A program made the translations under genes and the position numbers. This document shows, in pieces, positions 32,460 to 42,124 of a stretch of DNA of 64,000 bases. This DNA is from Bacteroidia bacterium (GTDB lineage Bacteria; Bacteroidota; Bacteroidia; Chitinophagales; Chitinophagaceae): positions 1 to 64,000 of the forward strand of contig JAUHYD010000013.1 of assembly GCA_030426665.1 (NCBI GenBank). The letters run 5' to 3'. The first letter of the stretch is position 1. The number at the start of each line of letters is the position of its first letter. Under the pieces are notes generated by a model. That model ran no database searches, was not told where the DNA came from, and worked only from the letters and a program-made list of their open reading frames with translations.

Positions 32460-35400
32460 TTACAGCTTAGTAATCTTAACTTTCTTAGACACGTCTTTTT
32501 GTCTAACCTCAAGTATGTAGATACCTGCAGGAAGGTCCTGACCAATAATAATTGACGAACTGATATCCTGTCCGATTTTCACTTCTCTGGTTCTTCCTGT
32601 AACGTCATAAAGGATAACGTCTGCGGTAGAATTGTCACTTTCTATGTCAACATGAATTTCATTGTTGAACGGATTTGGATAAACCAGCATAGAAAACTGC
32701 TTGCTGTCGAACACCTGGGCGTCTATTGCCTGACCTGGCTTAGATGAACCACCGCAAGTGCTTCCGCATGCACCCAATCTGTCACCTGAGTGGAGAGAAA
32801 GGTGGGCCGGTACAGCGCTTGCACTTATGGAAAGCGTATGAGCTGCAGATGGATTTCCCGGAGGTACGTGGCAAAGTAGCACTTTATTTTTCTTAGTTCC
32901 CTTCGCGTTTATTACACACATGGTTATTGTATTGGTAGTACTACATCCGTTGCTGTTAGTCGCAGTTACGGTATATGTATAACTACCCGGTGTAGTTGGT
33001 GCGAAGACCGGATTTGCGCAACTTGTACAGCTTAAAGCAGTGCCCGGTGCCCATGAATAGGTGAATCCTGATCCGCCTGTACCGGTAGCACTAAGTGTCG
33101 CAGTTTGAGCGCCATAACCAAGGTAGATGGTTGTTGCAACGCCACCTGTATAGATGCTGCTTGACGGTGTAACGTCAATTGCTACAGCGCTTGGCTGGTA
33201 CTGTACGGTTACCGTCGAGGTGCATGTAGAAACATTTCCGTGAATATCGGTAACTGTAAGTGTGACAGTATTTTCACCAGCATCGGCGCAAGTGAATGAT
33301 GAAGGACTAACTGTCATAGAAGCAATTCCGCAATTGTCAGAACTTCCGTCATTAACGTCACTAGCAGTTATTGTTCCTGATCCTCCGGAAAGATTAAGTG
33401 TATGGTTATGACAACGGGCAATAGGATTCTCGGTATCAACCACGGTGATTGTCTGTGTTGTTGTAGCGGTGTTTCCGTGAATGTCAGTCACTGTCCAATT
33501 GACGGTGTGTGTTCCGACAGCGTATGTGCCGGCATCGTCGTTGGTTACAGAAGCAACGCCACAGTTGTCTGCAGTTGTTGCAGAACCAAGCGTGTAGCCG
33601 GTAGCGGCACATTCTCCTTCATTTGCACTAACAGTAACGTCTGACGGCGCAGTGATTGTTGGGTTTTGATCATCTGATACTGTTACAGTTTGTGTAGCAG
33701 TTGCAGTATTGCCGTGAACGTCAGTTACAGTCCAGTTTACAGTAGTAGTACCTACGCTGTAAGAAGCAGGTGCATCATTAGTTACGGAAGCAACACCACA
33801 GTTGTCGGCAGTTGTCGCAGAGCCAAGTGTTACACCTGTTGCAGCACAAGCACCCGCGTCTGCATTTACCGATACATTGGCAGGGGCAGTGATAGTTGGG
33901 TTTTGATTGTCTGCTACTGTTACTGTTTGTGTAGTGGTAGCTGTGTTCCCGTGAACATCAGTTACAGTCCAGTTTACTGTAGTCGTTCCAACGCTGTATG
34001 AACTTGGTGCATCGTTTGTTACAGAAGCGACACCACAATTGTCAGCGGTTGTGGCTGAACCTAACGATACGCCTGTTGCAGCACATGCGCCGGCATCAGC
34101 ATTTACCGATACGTTTGCCGGAGCTGTAATTGTTGGGTTTTGGTTGTCTGCTACTGTTACTGTTTGTGTAGCGGTAGCAGTATTTCCGTGCACATCAGTT
34201 ACCGTCCAGTTTACAGTTGTAACGCCTACACCGAACGAACTTGGAGCGTCATTGGTTACAGAAGCAATACCACAGTTGTCAGCAGTTGTGGCTGAACCTA
34301 ATGATATGCCTGTTGCAGCGCATGCACCGGCATCAGCATTAACTGATACGCTTGACGGTGCTGTTATAGTCGGGTTTTCATTGTCATTTACAGTTACATT
34401 GAAGCTACATGATGCGCTTCCGCAGCTGTTTGTGGCATTCACAGTGACCGCTGTAGTACCTACAGAAAATGTGCTTCCTGATGCATTAGAGTACGTGACC
34501 GTTGGCGCAGTGCCTGTAACGGTTGCTGCACTATAACTAACAGATGAGTTGCCACATGTTCCGGTTTCCACATCTACAGTTACCGCTGATGGACAAACAG
34601 TAATTGCCGGAGCCGAACTAATTGTTAGTGTAGCTGCATCGCTTGTTGCCGTTTGGTCGCAGATTCCCGCTATGTTGCACCGGTATTGATATCCGTTCTG
34701 TGCAGCAGATGCCGTGAATGAAAGTGTACTACTTGTTGCGCCAGATATATTGCTGTAACCCGATCCGTTATTTTCCTGCCATTGGTAGGTCAATGCCGGA
34801 GCAGAATAACCTAATGTAGCAGCAACAGAAAATGAAGCTGTGTTGCCTGAGCATGCACTTGTATTTGTCGGTTGTGTAGTAATCTCAATCAATGGCTGTT
34901 CGAAGGCAATTATTATCTGCCCGTTGTTTGTTTGATATCCTTGAGTATGCACTACCGATGAAGCGTAGGTTCCGTTTGCGAAGGAAGAACCACCGCCGCC
35001 GCTGCCTAAGTATCCTGCGCCGCCGCCACCGTAGTAGCCGCCACCGCCGCCGCCGCCATAGTAGTATGAGCCTTCACCACCCTGACCTAATGTTCCTGCA
35101 TCGCCCTGATAGACAGACGATGAACTGCTATACGTGCCTCCGATACCACCTGATGTTTGCGATCCGCCTGTAGCAGCGCCGTAAGAGCTATATGCTTCTC
35201 CGTTAGCACCGGTTGTGCCACCTCCGTGACCTCCCTGTGTGCCATAGTATCCATAGCCATTTGCTCCACCGCCACCAGCAACGATAACTCTGTCAGATAG
35301 TGACGTGCCACCTATACGAATGTCAGAGGCGCCACCGCCACCGGCACTATAATATCCATAGGCACCACCATTGCCGCCACCATTGTAGCCGCCCATTGCC

Positions 35401-37643
35401 TGAACGCCAGATACGTTGGTGAAGTCTTGACCTTTGCCACCCACATACAGATTAAGAACTTGTCCGGGAGTGACTGCAAGTGTAGCAGTTACCTTTCCTC
35501 CCCTTCCTGCATGACTACCTCTGGATGCGTCATAGTATGATACGCCACCTTCGGCACCTGTAAGTGTTACATCTATGCTGGTTATTCCATCCGGTACCGT
35601 CCATGTCTGAGCTGATCCGGTGTAGTTGAACACCAATGTTGCATTTGCGCTACATTCTTTTACCGTCACATTGTGTGTGTCGTAATCTGTACATCCTCCG
35701 GTGTTGCTGAATGTAATCGTCGCAACGCCGTCTGATACGCCTGTTACAACCCCGGTGCTGCTAACAGTCGCTATTGAGTTGCTGCTGCTGCTCCAGTCGC
35801 CATATGAGGTAGAGCCAGTAAGCGTTATAGAGTTTCCGGCAAATACACCATCGTTACCTGATATTGTTCCAACTAAAGGCGATGGAGTAACAACTATCTC
35901 AAATTCCTGTTCTACTTCGTCGTAGTTATGATGGAACATGTCAGCAGCTACCAAACCTATGTGATACGTTCCTGTATCGGCATTTGAAGGAGAGCCGACA
36001 AGCGTAGCTGTTCCGTTTCCGGTTTGAACAATTGTCAGCCAGGATGGAAGCGTGTGGTGCGATTCGATTTCAACCACATCACCATAAGCAATATCCGGGT
36101 CTGTCGCAACCACATTGTAGCTGTATGTGCCACATGCCGAAGCGGTGGTAATTGGAGTTGATGTAAATGTCGGCAATGAGTTTACCACTATTGTATAGTT
36201 GCGTGACGCAAATATTGATGGAGTGGACGATAGTACAGCCTGAAAGCTCACACTCTTTTCACCGAAGTCTGAAGCTCCCGAAGTGCTATAGTTCATGATT
36301 GTGTATCCTGGGTTGGCGCCAGTTGTAGGCACCGTAGGAGATGTAGTCGCGCCCGATGGTATGGTGGCGTAAGCTATCGATATATTGGAACCTATTGAAT
36401 TTTGTGCCACAATCGTGTCGCTAATACTCTCTCCCGCTAGTATTGACCTTATGCTTGCCTGAATAGGGGTTGGATTTACGAATACGGGTGCAGGTTCTGC
36501 AACAACAGTTATGTATATCGAAGTATTTGCCTGAACGCCTACATTGTCGGTTGCTATGAAGTTAAGAACTACGGTTGTGCCCAGATTTGCAGTGCCAGGT
36601 GTGTAGGTAAATGTTGTAGCTGATGGATTTCCGGTTGCCGGAAATGCCGGGCTGAAGTTGGAGGTTGTAATGTCTCCTGCCAGACCCGATGCGGAGAGGC
36701 TAACAGTACTGCCTGCATCAGGGTCGGTTGCTTTAATTACGAAGCTGGCGGTTTCACCAACTACCAAATTGAATCCTGTACCATTAGCCGGCGTGACAGT
36801 ATAGTCGAATTCCGGCGGGTTTGATTCGCCAACCATATTAATTAGAAAATCAAGCATTATTTGGTTGCCTTGATTGTCAGTAACAGTTACCATTGCGTTA
36901 TACTGGTCGCCGGCGGTTTTTCCGACAGTATTCATTGTCATCACACCGGTGGTGCTGTTTATCGAGAATCCGGACGGCTCTGATTGTCCGGATAGGTTTC
37001 CGGAAGTAAAGTCCGGGTAGCCAAATGTCAAAGTTGAGCCTGCGTCTGGGTCAGACGCTGGTATAGAAAAGCTCGCTGACGTTGAGCCGATAGGCATGTT
37101 GATGATTGCCGGCATTGTTGACAACGGTGTGCTGCCGGATGCTGCGGTGTTCAAAACAGTATATACGTCCCAGTTGCCGTCAGAATTATTTTGTATCGTA
37201 CTTATTTTACAGCAACTATAATATGTTACTCTGGTTGGAGTTGACGTTTTGTTAAGCGTAATATCTGCGCTTTGTCCGGTACCGTCTATCCAATCACCAC
37301 CGGAAGAAGCCACATTTATCATTGAAACATAGAAGCTTCCGCTGTTCCCTCCTGAAATGGTAAAGTATGCAGATGACGCTGCCGACCCCGTTCGCCATGC
37401 CAGGTTCACATTAAAACGATATGTGACAGTTGTTGATGTTTCTGATATCCGGGTAGCAGTTACCAAACCATATCGGAAGTGAGATGCCATGGCACTCACC
37501 GATACGAAGAGGAAGGCTGCAAGGAGCAGTACCAGTCGCCGTGACTTTTGAAACATTGATAAGTTCATCCTTGGCGATCTGGCCGTGGATGGATTGTCCC
37601 CCGAGAAGGAGCGCTGTCGTGTGTTGTAGTTAATCATAATCAT
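32460..37643 (-). CDS. Giant surface adhesin: cadherin/Ig units, Gly-rich domain, four HYR repeats, T9SS domain
   Basis: About 1727 residues if begun at the ATG at 37643 (MIMINYNTRQRS); starts at 37637 or 37568 are also possible. The signal segment is SRRLVLLLAAFLFVSVSAMA. Domains in order: SHFRYG opening beta domain, cadherin-like units (DPDAGSTLTFGYPDF, ATDPDAGSTVSLSASG), one Big_2 unit, a glycine-rich block (SDRVIVAGGGGANGYG, GGGGGGGYYGGGGAGY) resembling the Gly-rich region of ALK/LTK-type proteins, an Ig unit (LTYQWQENNG), and four near-identical 79-residue HYR repeats (NPTITAP..VSVNADAGACAATG). Two further beta units and a T9SS type-A domain follow (MLVYPNPFNNEIHVDI, AGIYILEVRQ). Secreted or surface-bound adhesin. 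Confidence 0.87.
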   Translation of the reverse strand: MIMINYNTRQRSFSGDNPSTARSPRMNLSMFQKSRRLVLLLAAFLFVSVSAMASHFRYGLVTATRISETSTTVTYRFNVNLAWRTGSAASSAYFTISGGNSGSFYVSMINVASSGGDWIDGTGQSADITLNKTSTPTRVTYYSCCKISTIQNNSDGNWDVYTVLNTAASGSTPLSTMPAIINMPIGSTSASFSIPASDPDAGSTLTFGYPDFTSGNLSGQSEPSGFSINSTTGVMTMNTVGKTAGDQYNAMVTVTDNQGNQIMLDFLINMVGESNPPEFDYTVTPANGTGFNLVVGETASFVIKATDPDAGSTVSLSASGLAGDITTSNFSPAFPATGNPSATTFTYTPGTANLGTTVVLNFIATDNVGVQANTSIYITVVAEPAPVFVNPTPIQASIRSILAGESISDTIVAQNSIGSNISIAYATIPSGATTSPTVPTTGANPGYTIMNYSTSGASDFGEKSVSFQAVLSSTPSIFASRNYTIVVNSLPTFTSTPITTASACGTYSYNVVATDPDIAYGDVVEIESHHTLPSWLTIVQTGNGTATLVGSPSNADTGTYHIGLVAADMFHHNYDEVEQEFEIVVTPSPLVGTISGNDGVFAGNSITLTGSTSYGDWSSSSNSIATVSSTGVVTGVSDGVATITFSNTGGCTDYDTHNVTVKECSANATLVFNYTGSAQTWTVPDGITSIDVTLTGAEGGVSYYDASRGSHAGRGGKVTATLAVTPGQVLNLYVGGKGQDFTNVSGVQAMGGYNGGGNGGAYGYYSAGGGGASDIRIGGTSLSDRVIVAGGGGANGYGYYGTQGGHGGGTTGANGEAYSSYGAATGGSQTSGGIGGTYSSSSSVYQGDAGTLGQGGEGSYYYGGGGGGGYYGGGGAGYLGSGGGGSSFANGTYASSVVHTQGYQTNNGQIIIAFEQPLIEITTQPTNTSACSGNTASFSVAATLGYSAPALTYQWQENNGSGYSNISGATSSTLSFTASAAQNGYQYRCNIAGICDQTATSDAATLTISSAPAITVCPSAVTVDVETGTCGNSSVSYSAATVTGTAPTVTYSNASGSTFSVGTTAVTVNATNSCGSASCSFNVTVNDNENPTITAPSSVSVNADAGACAATGISLGSATTADNCGIASVTNDAPSSFGVGVTTVNWTVTDVHGNTATATQTVTVADNQNPTITAPANVSVNADAGACAATGVSLGSATTADNCGVASVTNDAPSSYSVGTTTVNWTVTDVHGNTATTTQTVTVADNQNPTITAPANVSVNADAGACAATGVTLGSATTADNCGVASVTNDAPASYSVGTTTVNWTVTDVHGNTATATQTVTVSDDQNPTITAPSDVTVSANEGECAATGYTLGSATTADNCGVASVTNDDAGTYAVGTHTVNWTVTDIHGNTATTTQTITVVDTENPIARCHNHTLNLSGGSGTITASDVNDGSSDNCGIASMTVSPSSFTCADAGENTVTLTVTDIHGNVSTCTSTVTVQYQPSAVAIDVTPSSSIYTGGVATTIYLGYGAQTATLSATGTGGSGFTYSWAPGTALSCTSCANPVFAPTTPGSYTYTVTATNSNGCSTTNTITMCVINAKGTKKNKVLLCHVPPGNPSAAHTLSISASAVPAHLSLHSGDRLGACGSTCGGSSKPGQAIDAQVFDSKQFSMLVYPNPFNNEIHVDIESDNSTADVILYDVTGRTREVKIGQDISSSIIIGQDLPAGIYILEVRQKDVSKKVKITKL
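33424..34371 (-). repeat. Four tandem 237-bp HYR-encoding repeats
   Basis: Boundaries at 33424, 33661, 33898, 34135 and 34372 are spaced exactly 237 nt (79 codons). The copies are very similar at DNA level, the two middle ones most of all. In-frame units of this kind can expand or contract by recombination. Confidence 0.85.
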
Positions 37644-37888
37644 TCTTTTTAGTGAATAATGAACCTGAAATTGTTGCCTATATCTTAAAAACGCCATATG
37701 GTTTCCAAATGGAGCTTCGTTTGTTAAAATTCCGCAAGTAGGGGAAATAGTTTATTGAGAGGGATAATTGGTCGTCTATTCTAAATTGAGAATAAATGTA
37801 ATAATAAATTTCACAAGTAGTTAACGTTTCGTAGTTATGCTTGTGTTAATCGGCCGGAATCGATCAGTAAAGGGGGCTGGATGGTTGT

Positions 37889-39919
37889 CTATTTCATTTT
37901 CTTTTTCTGCTCCTGCAGGCTGAAAAGTTCATCTCTTAGGCGGGCGGCATCCATAAAGTCAAGGTCTTTGGCGGCCTTGTCCATTGCTTTCTTGGTTTTC
38001 GTAATAAGTTTGTCGAGCTGGGCTACAGATGTGTATGTTGCATTCGGTTCTGCTGCTATGGCTGTGGCTTCATCCGGTACCGCATAAGGGCTATTTGCGT
38101 CAAAACCTTTGATGTCAAGTACCGATCCTTGCAGCATTACTTCCTTAATGGACTTTGTAATGGTTTTTGGGACAATTCCGTGCTCGGTGTTGTACCGTAT
38201 CTGTTTTTCACGCCTACGGTCGGTTTCGTCCATCGTTCTTCGCATGCTGGCTGTTATTTTATCCGCATAGAATATAACGAGTCCGTCTACGTTTCGTGCC
38301 GCCCTTCCCGCCATTTGGGTTAGCGATCGTTCATCTCTCAGAAATCCTTCTTTATCGGCATCAAGAATTGCCATCAGAGAAACTTCGGGGAGGTCAAGAC
38401 CCTCCCTAAGTAGGTTTACGCCCACCAGAACGTCAATAACGCCCAGCCTGAGATCTCTAAGTATCTCTACTCGTTCCAGTGTGTCTACTTCAGAGTGGAT
38501 GTATTTAGATTTTATGTTAATGCGTTTCAGGTATTTGTCCATTTCCTCGGCCATCCGCTTGGTGAGCGTAGTCACCAGTACACGTCCGCCGGATTTTACC
38601 CGTTGGTCTATTTCATCCAGCAAATCATCTACCTGATTAATACTTGGCCTTACTTCAATAACTGGTTCAGTCAATCCCGTTGGTCTTACAATTTGCTCAA
38701 CTACAACGCCGCCACATCTCTCAAGTTCATACTTGCCCGGTGTGGCACTAACGAAAACTACCTGATTTAATAAGCCTTCAAATTCATATAAGTTCAATGG
38801 CCGGTTGTCCAATGCTGACGGCAATCGGAAGCCATAGTCGACAAGATTCATTTTTCTGGAACGGTCACCGCCATACATGCCGCTTATCTGAGGTATGGTT
38901 ACGTGGCTTTCATCAATTATCAACAAAAAGTCGTCAGGGAAATAGTCAATCAGGCAGAATGGGCGCGTACCCGGCTTTCGTCGGTCCAGAAAGCGAGAGT
39001 AGTTCTCAATGCCGCTACAATAGCCGAGTTCCTGTATCATTTCCAGGTCATAGCTTACCCGCTCTTTGATACGTTGAGCTTCAATATGTTTTCCTATGCT
39101 CTTAAAGTAACTTTCCTGGGCCGTCATCTCATCTTGTATCTCATACATTATCTGGCCCATTTGCCCGCTGGGAGCAACATACAGGTTCGCAGGAAATATG
39201 GCGGCATTATCCATTGTGTCAATTCGCTTCCCTGTTTCGGGGGCAAACGTCTCTATTTCTTCAATTTCATCGCCGAAAAATGTAATCCTGTAACAGTAAT
39301 CGAGATAGGGTAGATTCACGTCAACGGTGTCGCCGTTTACGCGAAATGTGCCTCTCGCAAACTCACCTTGACTACGGTTGTATAGTGAGTTGACTAACTT
39401 ATGCAGGAAGTGATTTCTGCCAATGTTGTCACCTTTACGGAATCTTATAATACCATTAGCGTAGTCCGTAGGGTTACCGATACCATAGATACAGGATACC
39501 GATGCCACTACAATAATGTCTGACCGACCGCTTAGCAGGCTCGTGGTTGCCCGTAGCCTTAGCTTCTCCAACTCCTCATTTATAGACAAGTCCTTTTCTA
39601 TGTAAGTATTAGAGACAGGTAGGTATGCTTCCGGCTGGTAATAATCATAATACGATACAAAGTACTCCACAGCATTGTCCGGAAAAAAACTGCGCAATTC
39701 ACCATACAGCTGTGCAACGAGGGTTTTGTTGTGGGTCAATACCAGTGTGGGTTTTTTGACCTGCTGCACCACATTTGCCATCGTAAACGTCTTCCCCGAA
39801 CCGGTAACACCCAGCAATGTCTGAAATTGCTCGCCGTTCTCAATTCCTTCAGATAGTTGTCTGATGGCTTCCGGTTGGTCACCGGCAGGCTGGTACGGGC
39901 TGTCTATTTTAAAATCCAT
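37889..39919 (-). CDS. uvrB: Excinuclease ABC subunit B
   Basis: A 676-residue protein of full UvrB length. Helicase motif I GVTGSGKTFTMANV (about residues 38-51), the motif Ia region TLVLTHNKTLVAQLYGEL, the DNA-clamping beta-hairpin YYDYYQPEAYLPVSNTYIEKD, motif II LLIIDESHVTIPQ, LVGVNLLREGLDLPEVSLMAILDADKEGFLR, and motif VI SLTQMAGRAARNVDG. The C-terminal UVR domain KTKKAMDKAAKDLDFMDAARLRDEL binds UvrC. UvrB verifies DNA damage after loading by UvrA and recruits UvrC. Neighbours are unrelated. The 191-nt gap to its left (37698-37888) shows no gene. Confidence 0.98.
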   Translation of the reverse strand: MDFKIDSPYQPAGDQPEAIRQLSEGIENGEQFQTLLGVTGSGKTFTMANVVQQVKKPTLVLTHNKTLVAQLYGELRSFFPDNAVEYFVSYYDYYQPEAYLPVSNTYIEKDLSINEELEKLRLRATTSLLSGRSDIIVVASVSCIYGIGNPTDYANGIIRFRKGDNIGRNHFLHKLVNSLYNRSQGEFARGTFRVNGDTVDVNLPYLDYCYRITFFGDEIEEIETFAPETGKRIDTMDNAAIFPANLYVAPSGQMGQIMYEIQDEMTAQESYFKSIGKHIEAQRIKERVSYDLEMIQELGYCSGIENYSRFLDRRKPGTRPFCLIDYFPDDFLLIIDESHVTIPQISGMYGGDRSRKMNLVDYGFRLPSALDNRPLNLYEFEGLLNQVVFVSATPGKYELERCGGVVVEQIVRPTGLTEPVIEVRPSINQVDDLLDEIDQRVKSGGRVLVTTLTKRMAEEMDKYLKRINIKSKYIHSEVDTLERVEILRDLRLGVIDVLVGVNLLREGLDLPEVSLMAILDADKEGFLRDERSLTQMAGRAARNVDGLVIFYADKITASMRRTMDETDRRREKQIRYNTEHGIVPKTITKSIKEVMLQGSVLDIKGFDANSPYAVPDEATAIAAEPNATYTSVAQLDKLITKTKKAMDKAAKDLDFMDAARLRDELFSLQEQKKKMK

Positions 39920-40081
39920 CTGTTATCCGGAAAAAGTCTGATAGTGAATTGATTCCCTAAAATTAAGAACTAAACACGACTAACCGAAAAAGACGAGTTA
40001 AAGGAAAGGGAATTTTAACGGTCGTTCCTGTCGTTACCGAGTTAATATTATGTAATTTCTTTTCCTGTTTCTTATTTCTCA

Positions 40082-40111
40082 TTGAATTAACGTTGTTGTT
40101 AATTAACTTTA
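40082..40111 (+). promoter_or_regulatory. Candidate promoter for the PspC-like gene
   Basis: TTG at 40082-40084, a 19-nt spacer and TAACTTTA at 40104-40111, one mismatch from TAnnTTTG. It ends 9 nt before the ATG at 40121, implying a short leader. Confidence 0.4.
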
Positions 40112-40120
40112 CACCTGTCT

Positions 40121-40351
40121 ATGTATCGGTTATATCATTTGAAGGATTTTATAGAATGGAAAGCTTTTGGCGTGTGTAGTGCTATTGGTGAGCGTATGGG
40201 CGTTGCAACTTCCAGAATACGTTTGTGGTTCATATATATATCCTTTCTCACGATGGGGTCGCCTATCATTGTATATATGGTGCTCGCTTTTTGGATGAAT
40301 CTCAAAAAATATACATTGCTTTCTCGCCGAAACCCACTCCGTTGGCTATAG
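40121..40351 (+). CDS. PspC-domain small membrane protein
   Basis: A 76-residue protein. It contains the PspC core FGVCSAIGERMGVATSRIRLWFIYISFLTMGSPIIVYMVLAFWM: a short amphipathic Gly-rich segment followed by one or two membrane helices. PspC proteins are membrane sensors in phage-shock-type stress responses. Short stand-alone PspC proteins are widespread in Bacteroidetes, where their partners are mostly uncharacterised. No other psp gene is nearby. Confidence 0.82.
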   Translation: MYRLYHLKDFIEWKAFGVCSAIGERMGVATSRIRLWFIYISFLTMGSPIIVYMVLAFWMNLKKYTLLSRRNPLRWL

Positions 40352-40400
40352 GGTATAATCCTTACTGACGAAAATCATATCAGGAAATTTCATGGTTTCG

Positions 40401-40408
40401 TACATTTG
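40401..40408 (+). promoter_or_regulatory. Candidate -7 box for trhO
   Basis: TACATTTG, 34 nt before the ATG at 40443. No TTG was found at the -33 distance. It is followed by a strong Shine-Dalgarno GGGAGG (40431-40436), one of the few in this window. Confidence 0.45.
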
Positions 40409-40442
40409 CATCCTCATTCACTTAAAATAAGGGAGGTACACC

Positions 40443-41504
40443 ATGCCAGTGTTACACAACCGCGTTAACAATGAGGAACTGAAACAGCGTATGCTGGCAG
40501 AAACAGAGCCACGTACCACAGTGTCCTTTTATCAGTATTTTCCGGTAGCGGAACCGGAGGCTTTTCGAAACAACTTATATCTGAAGTTTGTTGACCTCAA
40601 AGTATTCGGTCGCATATACGTCGCTGCTGAGGGTATTAATGGGCAAGTCAGTGTGCCCGAGAGTAATTATGAGGCTTTCAGAGACACGCTTTATCAATCA
40701 GACCCGATGTTAAATGGGATACGAATGAATATTGCGTTGGATGACGACGGTAAGTCTTTTTGGGTGCTCCGGATGAAAGTACGTGCCAAAATTGTAGCAG
40801 ATGGTATTGACGACCCTACCTTCAATATGGCTAAGAAGGGGAAGTATCTAAAAGCGGACGAATACAATAAATTATCCGAAGAAAAAGACACGATAATTGT
40901 TGACATGCGCAACCACTACGAATACGAGGTTGGGCATTTTGAAAATGCAATCGAAGTGCCATCAGACACTTTTCGCGACCAGCTACCCATGGCTGCCGAT
41001 ATGCTGAAGGGTAAGGAAGATAAGAATATTATTATGTATTGTACCGGTGGCATTCGCTGTGAAAAGGCAAGTGCCTATATGCTGCACAATGGTTTTAAGA
41101 ACGTATTTCATGTAGAAGGTGGGATAATTGAGTATGCCCGGAAAGCTAAAGAGCAGAATTTGCCATTGAAGTTTAAAGGAAAGAACTTTGTGTTTGACGA
41201 ACGTTTGGGAGAGCGGATAACGGATGATGTGTTAGCTGAGTGTCACGTATGTGGTAAGCCCTGTGATACACATACCAACTGCAAAAATGATGGTTGTCAT
41301 TTGCTTTTTATCGAATGTGAAGAGTGTGCTGAAAGGTTGGAAGGGTGCTGTAGCGAGGCCTGTGTTGAAGAAAAAAACATGCCGGAAGAAGAGCAACGCA
41401 AGCACCGGGCCGGTCGGGAAAATGGCATGATGATATTCAATAAGTCAAAAGAACACCCGTTACGCAAGCATAGAAGTGAATGGAAGGTAATGAGAGAAGG
41501 GTGA
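40443..41504 (+). CDS. trhO: tRNA uridine(34) hydroxylase, rhodanese domain (TrhO/YceA)
   Basis: A 353-residue protein. The N-terminal acylphosphatase-like domain ([42 protein letters not shown]) is followed by the rhodanese domain ([31 protein letters not shown]) with catalytic C200 in [18 protein letters not shown]-terminal Cys-rich metal-binding part follows ([42 protein letters not shown]). TrhO uses O2 to hydroxylate U34 of certain tRNAs to ho5U, independently of prephenate. A clear ribosome-binding site GGGAGG precedes the ATG. Likely monocistronic. Confidence 0.94.
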   Translation: MPVLHNRVNNEELKQRMLAETEPRTTVSFYQYFPVAEPEAFRNNLYLKFVDLKVFGRIYVAAEGINGQVSVPESNYEAFRDTLYQSDPMLNGIRMNIALDDDGKSFWVLRMKVRAKIVADGIDDPTFNMAKKGKYLKADEYNKLSEEKDTIIVDMRNHYEYEVGHFENAIEVPSDTFRDQLPMAADMLKGKEDKNIIMYCTGGIRCEKASAYMLHNGFKNVFHVEGGIIEYARKAKEQNLPLKFKGKNFVFDERLGERITDDVLAECHVCGKPCDTHTNCKNDGCHLLFIECEECAERLEGCCSEACVEEKNMPEEEQRKHRAGRENGMMIFNKSKEHPLRKHRSEWKVMREG

Positions 41505-41548
41505 CGAACATAAGTTGTTGTCTTTATTTGTGCTTTCAGCAGCGGATA

Positions 41549-42124
41549 CTACGTTAATTTGAATCGCCTGTTAAATAGTTTTCCGGTGAGGGTGCCTGCA
41601 ATTGCGCCCAACACTCCACCGACGAATACATCAAGCGGATAGTGTACACCAACGTAGACTTGTGCATAACTTACAGATATCGCCCACAGGAGTGCCGGAA
41701 TCCAGATAAACCGAGCAAGGTGCCTTAACGATACAATGCTGAAAAGTGCAAGTGAAAAGTGATTGGCAGCATGCGACGATGGAAAACTTTTGCCGCCACC
41801 GCAGGGTACCAGCAAATGAACAATATTGGAAAATGTAGGGTCGTTGCAGGGGCGTAGTCTGCCGAAATAGGGTTTCATTAAGTGAGCACTTATTTGGTCT
41901 GAAATGGCAAAAGTGATAAGGAATCCCAGACACCATATCCAGCCTGATTTTTTGAAACGTCCGGGCATGAAAATTAGCAGGAATAGGTACAACGGTGCCC
42001 AAAACCACTGATTACGAAGAAATGGCATAATTGTGTCAAAAAAACCATTGTGCCATTGTGTATTGAGGTAATACCAGGCTATATGATCGCAGTTGATGAT
42101 TATGTCATGCAGCGTACTAAGCAT
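41549..42124 (-). CDS. PAP2-superfamily membrane phosphatase
   Basis: A 191-residue protein with about five membrane helices. The three phosphatase motifs are present: KPYFGRLRPCND (motif 1, K.....RP), FPSSHAANHFSLA (motif 2, PSGH-like with catalytic His), SYAQVYVGVHYPLDVFVGGVLG (motif 3, SR...GVHY..D-like, with Gln in place of Arg). Such enzymes dephosphorylate undecaprenyl pyrophosphate, phosphatidic acid or PGP. The Arg to Gln change in motif 3 (usually S-R-x-Y) is worth noting but occurs in some functional members. It overlaps the methyltransferase gene upstream by 8 nt, so they are co-translated. Confidence 0.9.
   Translation of the reverse strand: MLSTLHDIIINCDHIAWYYLNTQWHNGFFDTIMPFLRNQWFWAPLYLFLLIFMPGRFKKSGWIWCLGFLITFAISDQISAHLMKPYFGRLRPCNDPTFSNIVHLLVPCGGGKSFPSSHAANHFSLALFSIVSLRHLARFIWIPALLWAISVSYAQVYVGVHYPLDVFVGGVLGAIAGTLTGKLFNRRFKLT

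Noticed and set aside
33424-34371. Regular tandem repeats considered as a CRISPR-like or satellite array
   Set aside because: The 237-bp period equals 79 codons, the frame is open throughout, and each unit encodes an HYR domain. There are no short repeats with variable spacers.
34039-34536. 165-residue plus-strand ORF across the HYR repeats
   Set aside because: Its repeats simply mirror the minus-strand HYR repeats in an antisense frame (low-complexity Val/Ala/Thr/Pro); not a gene.
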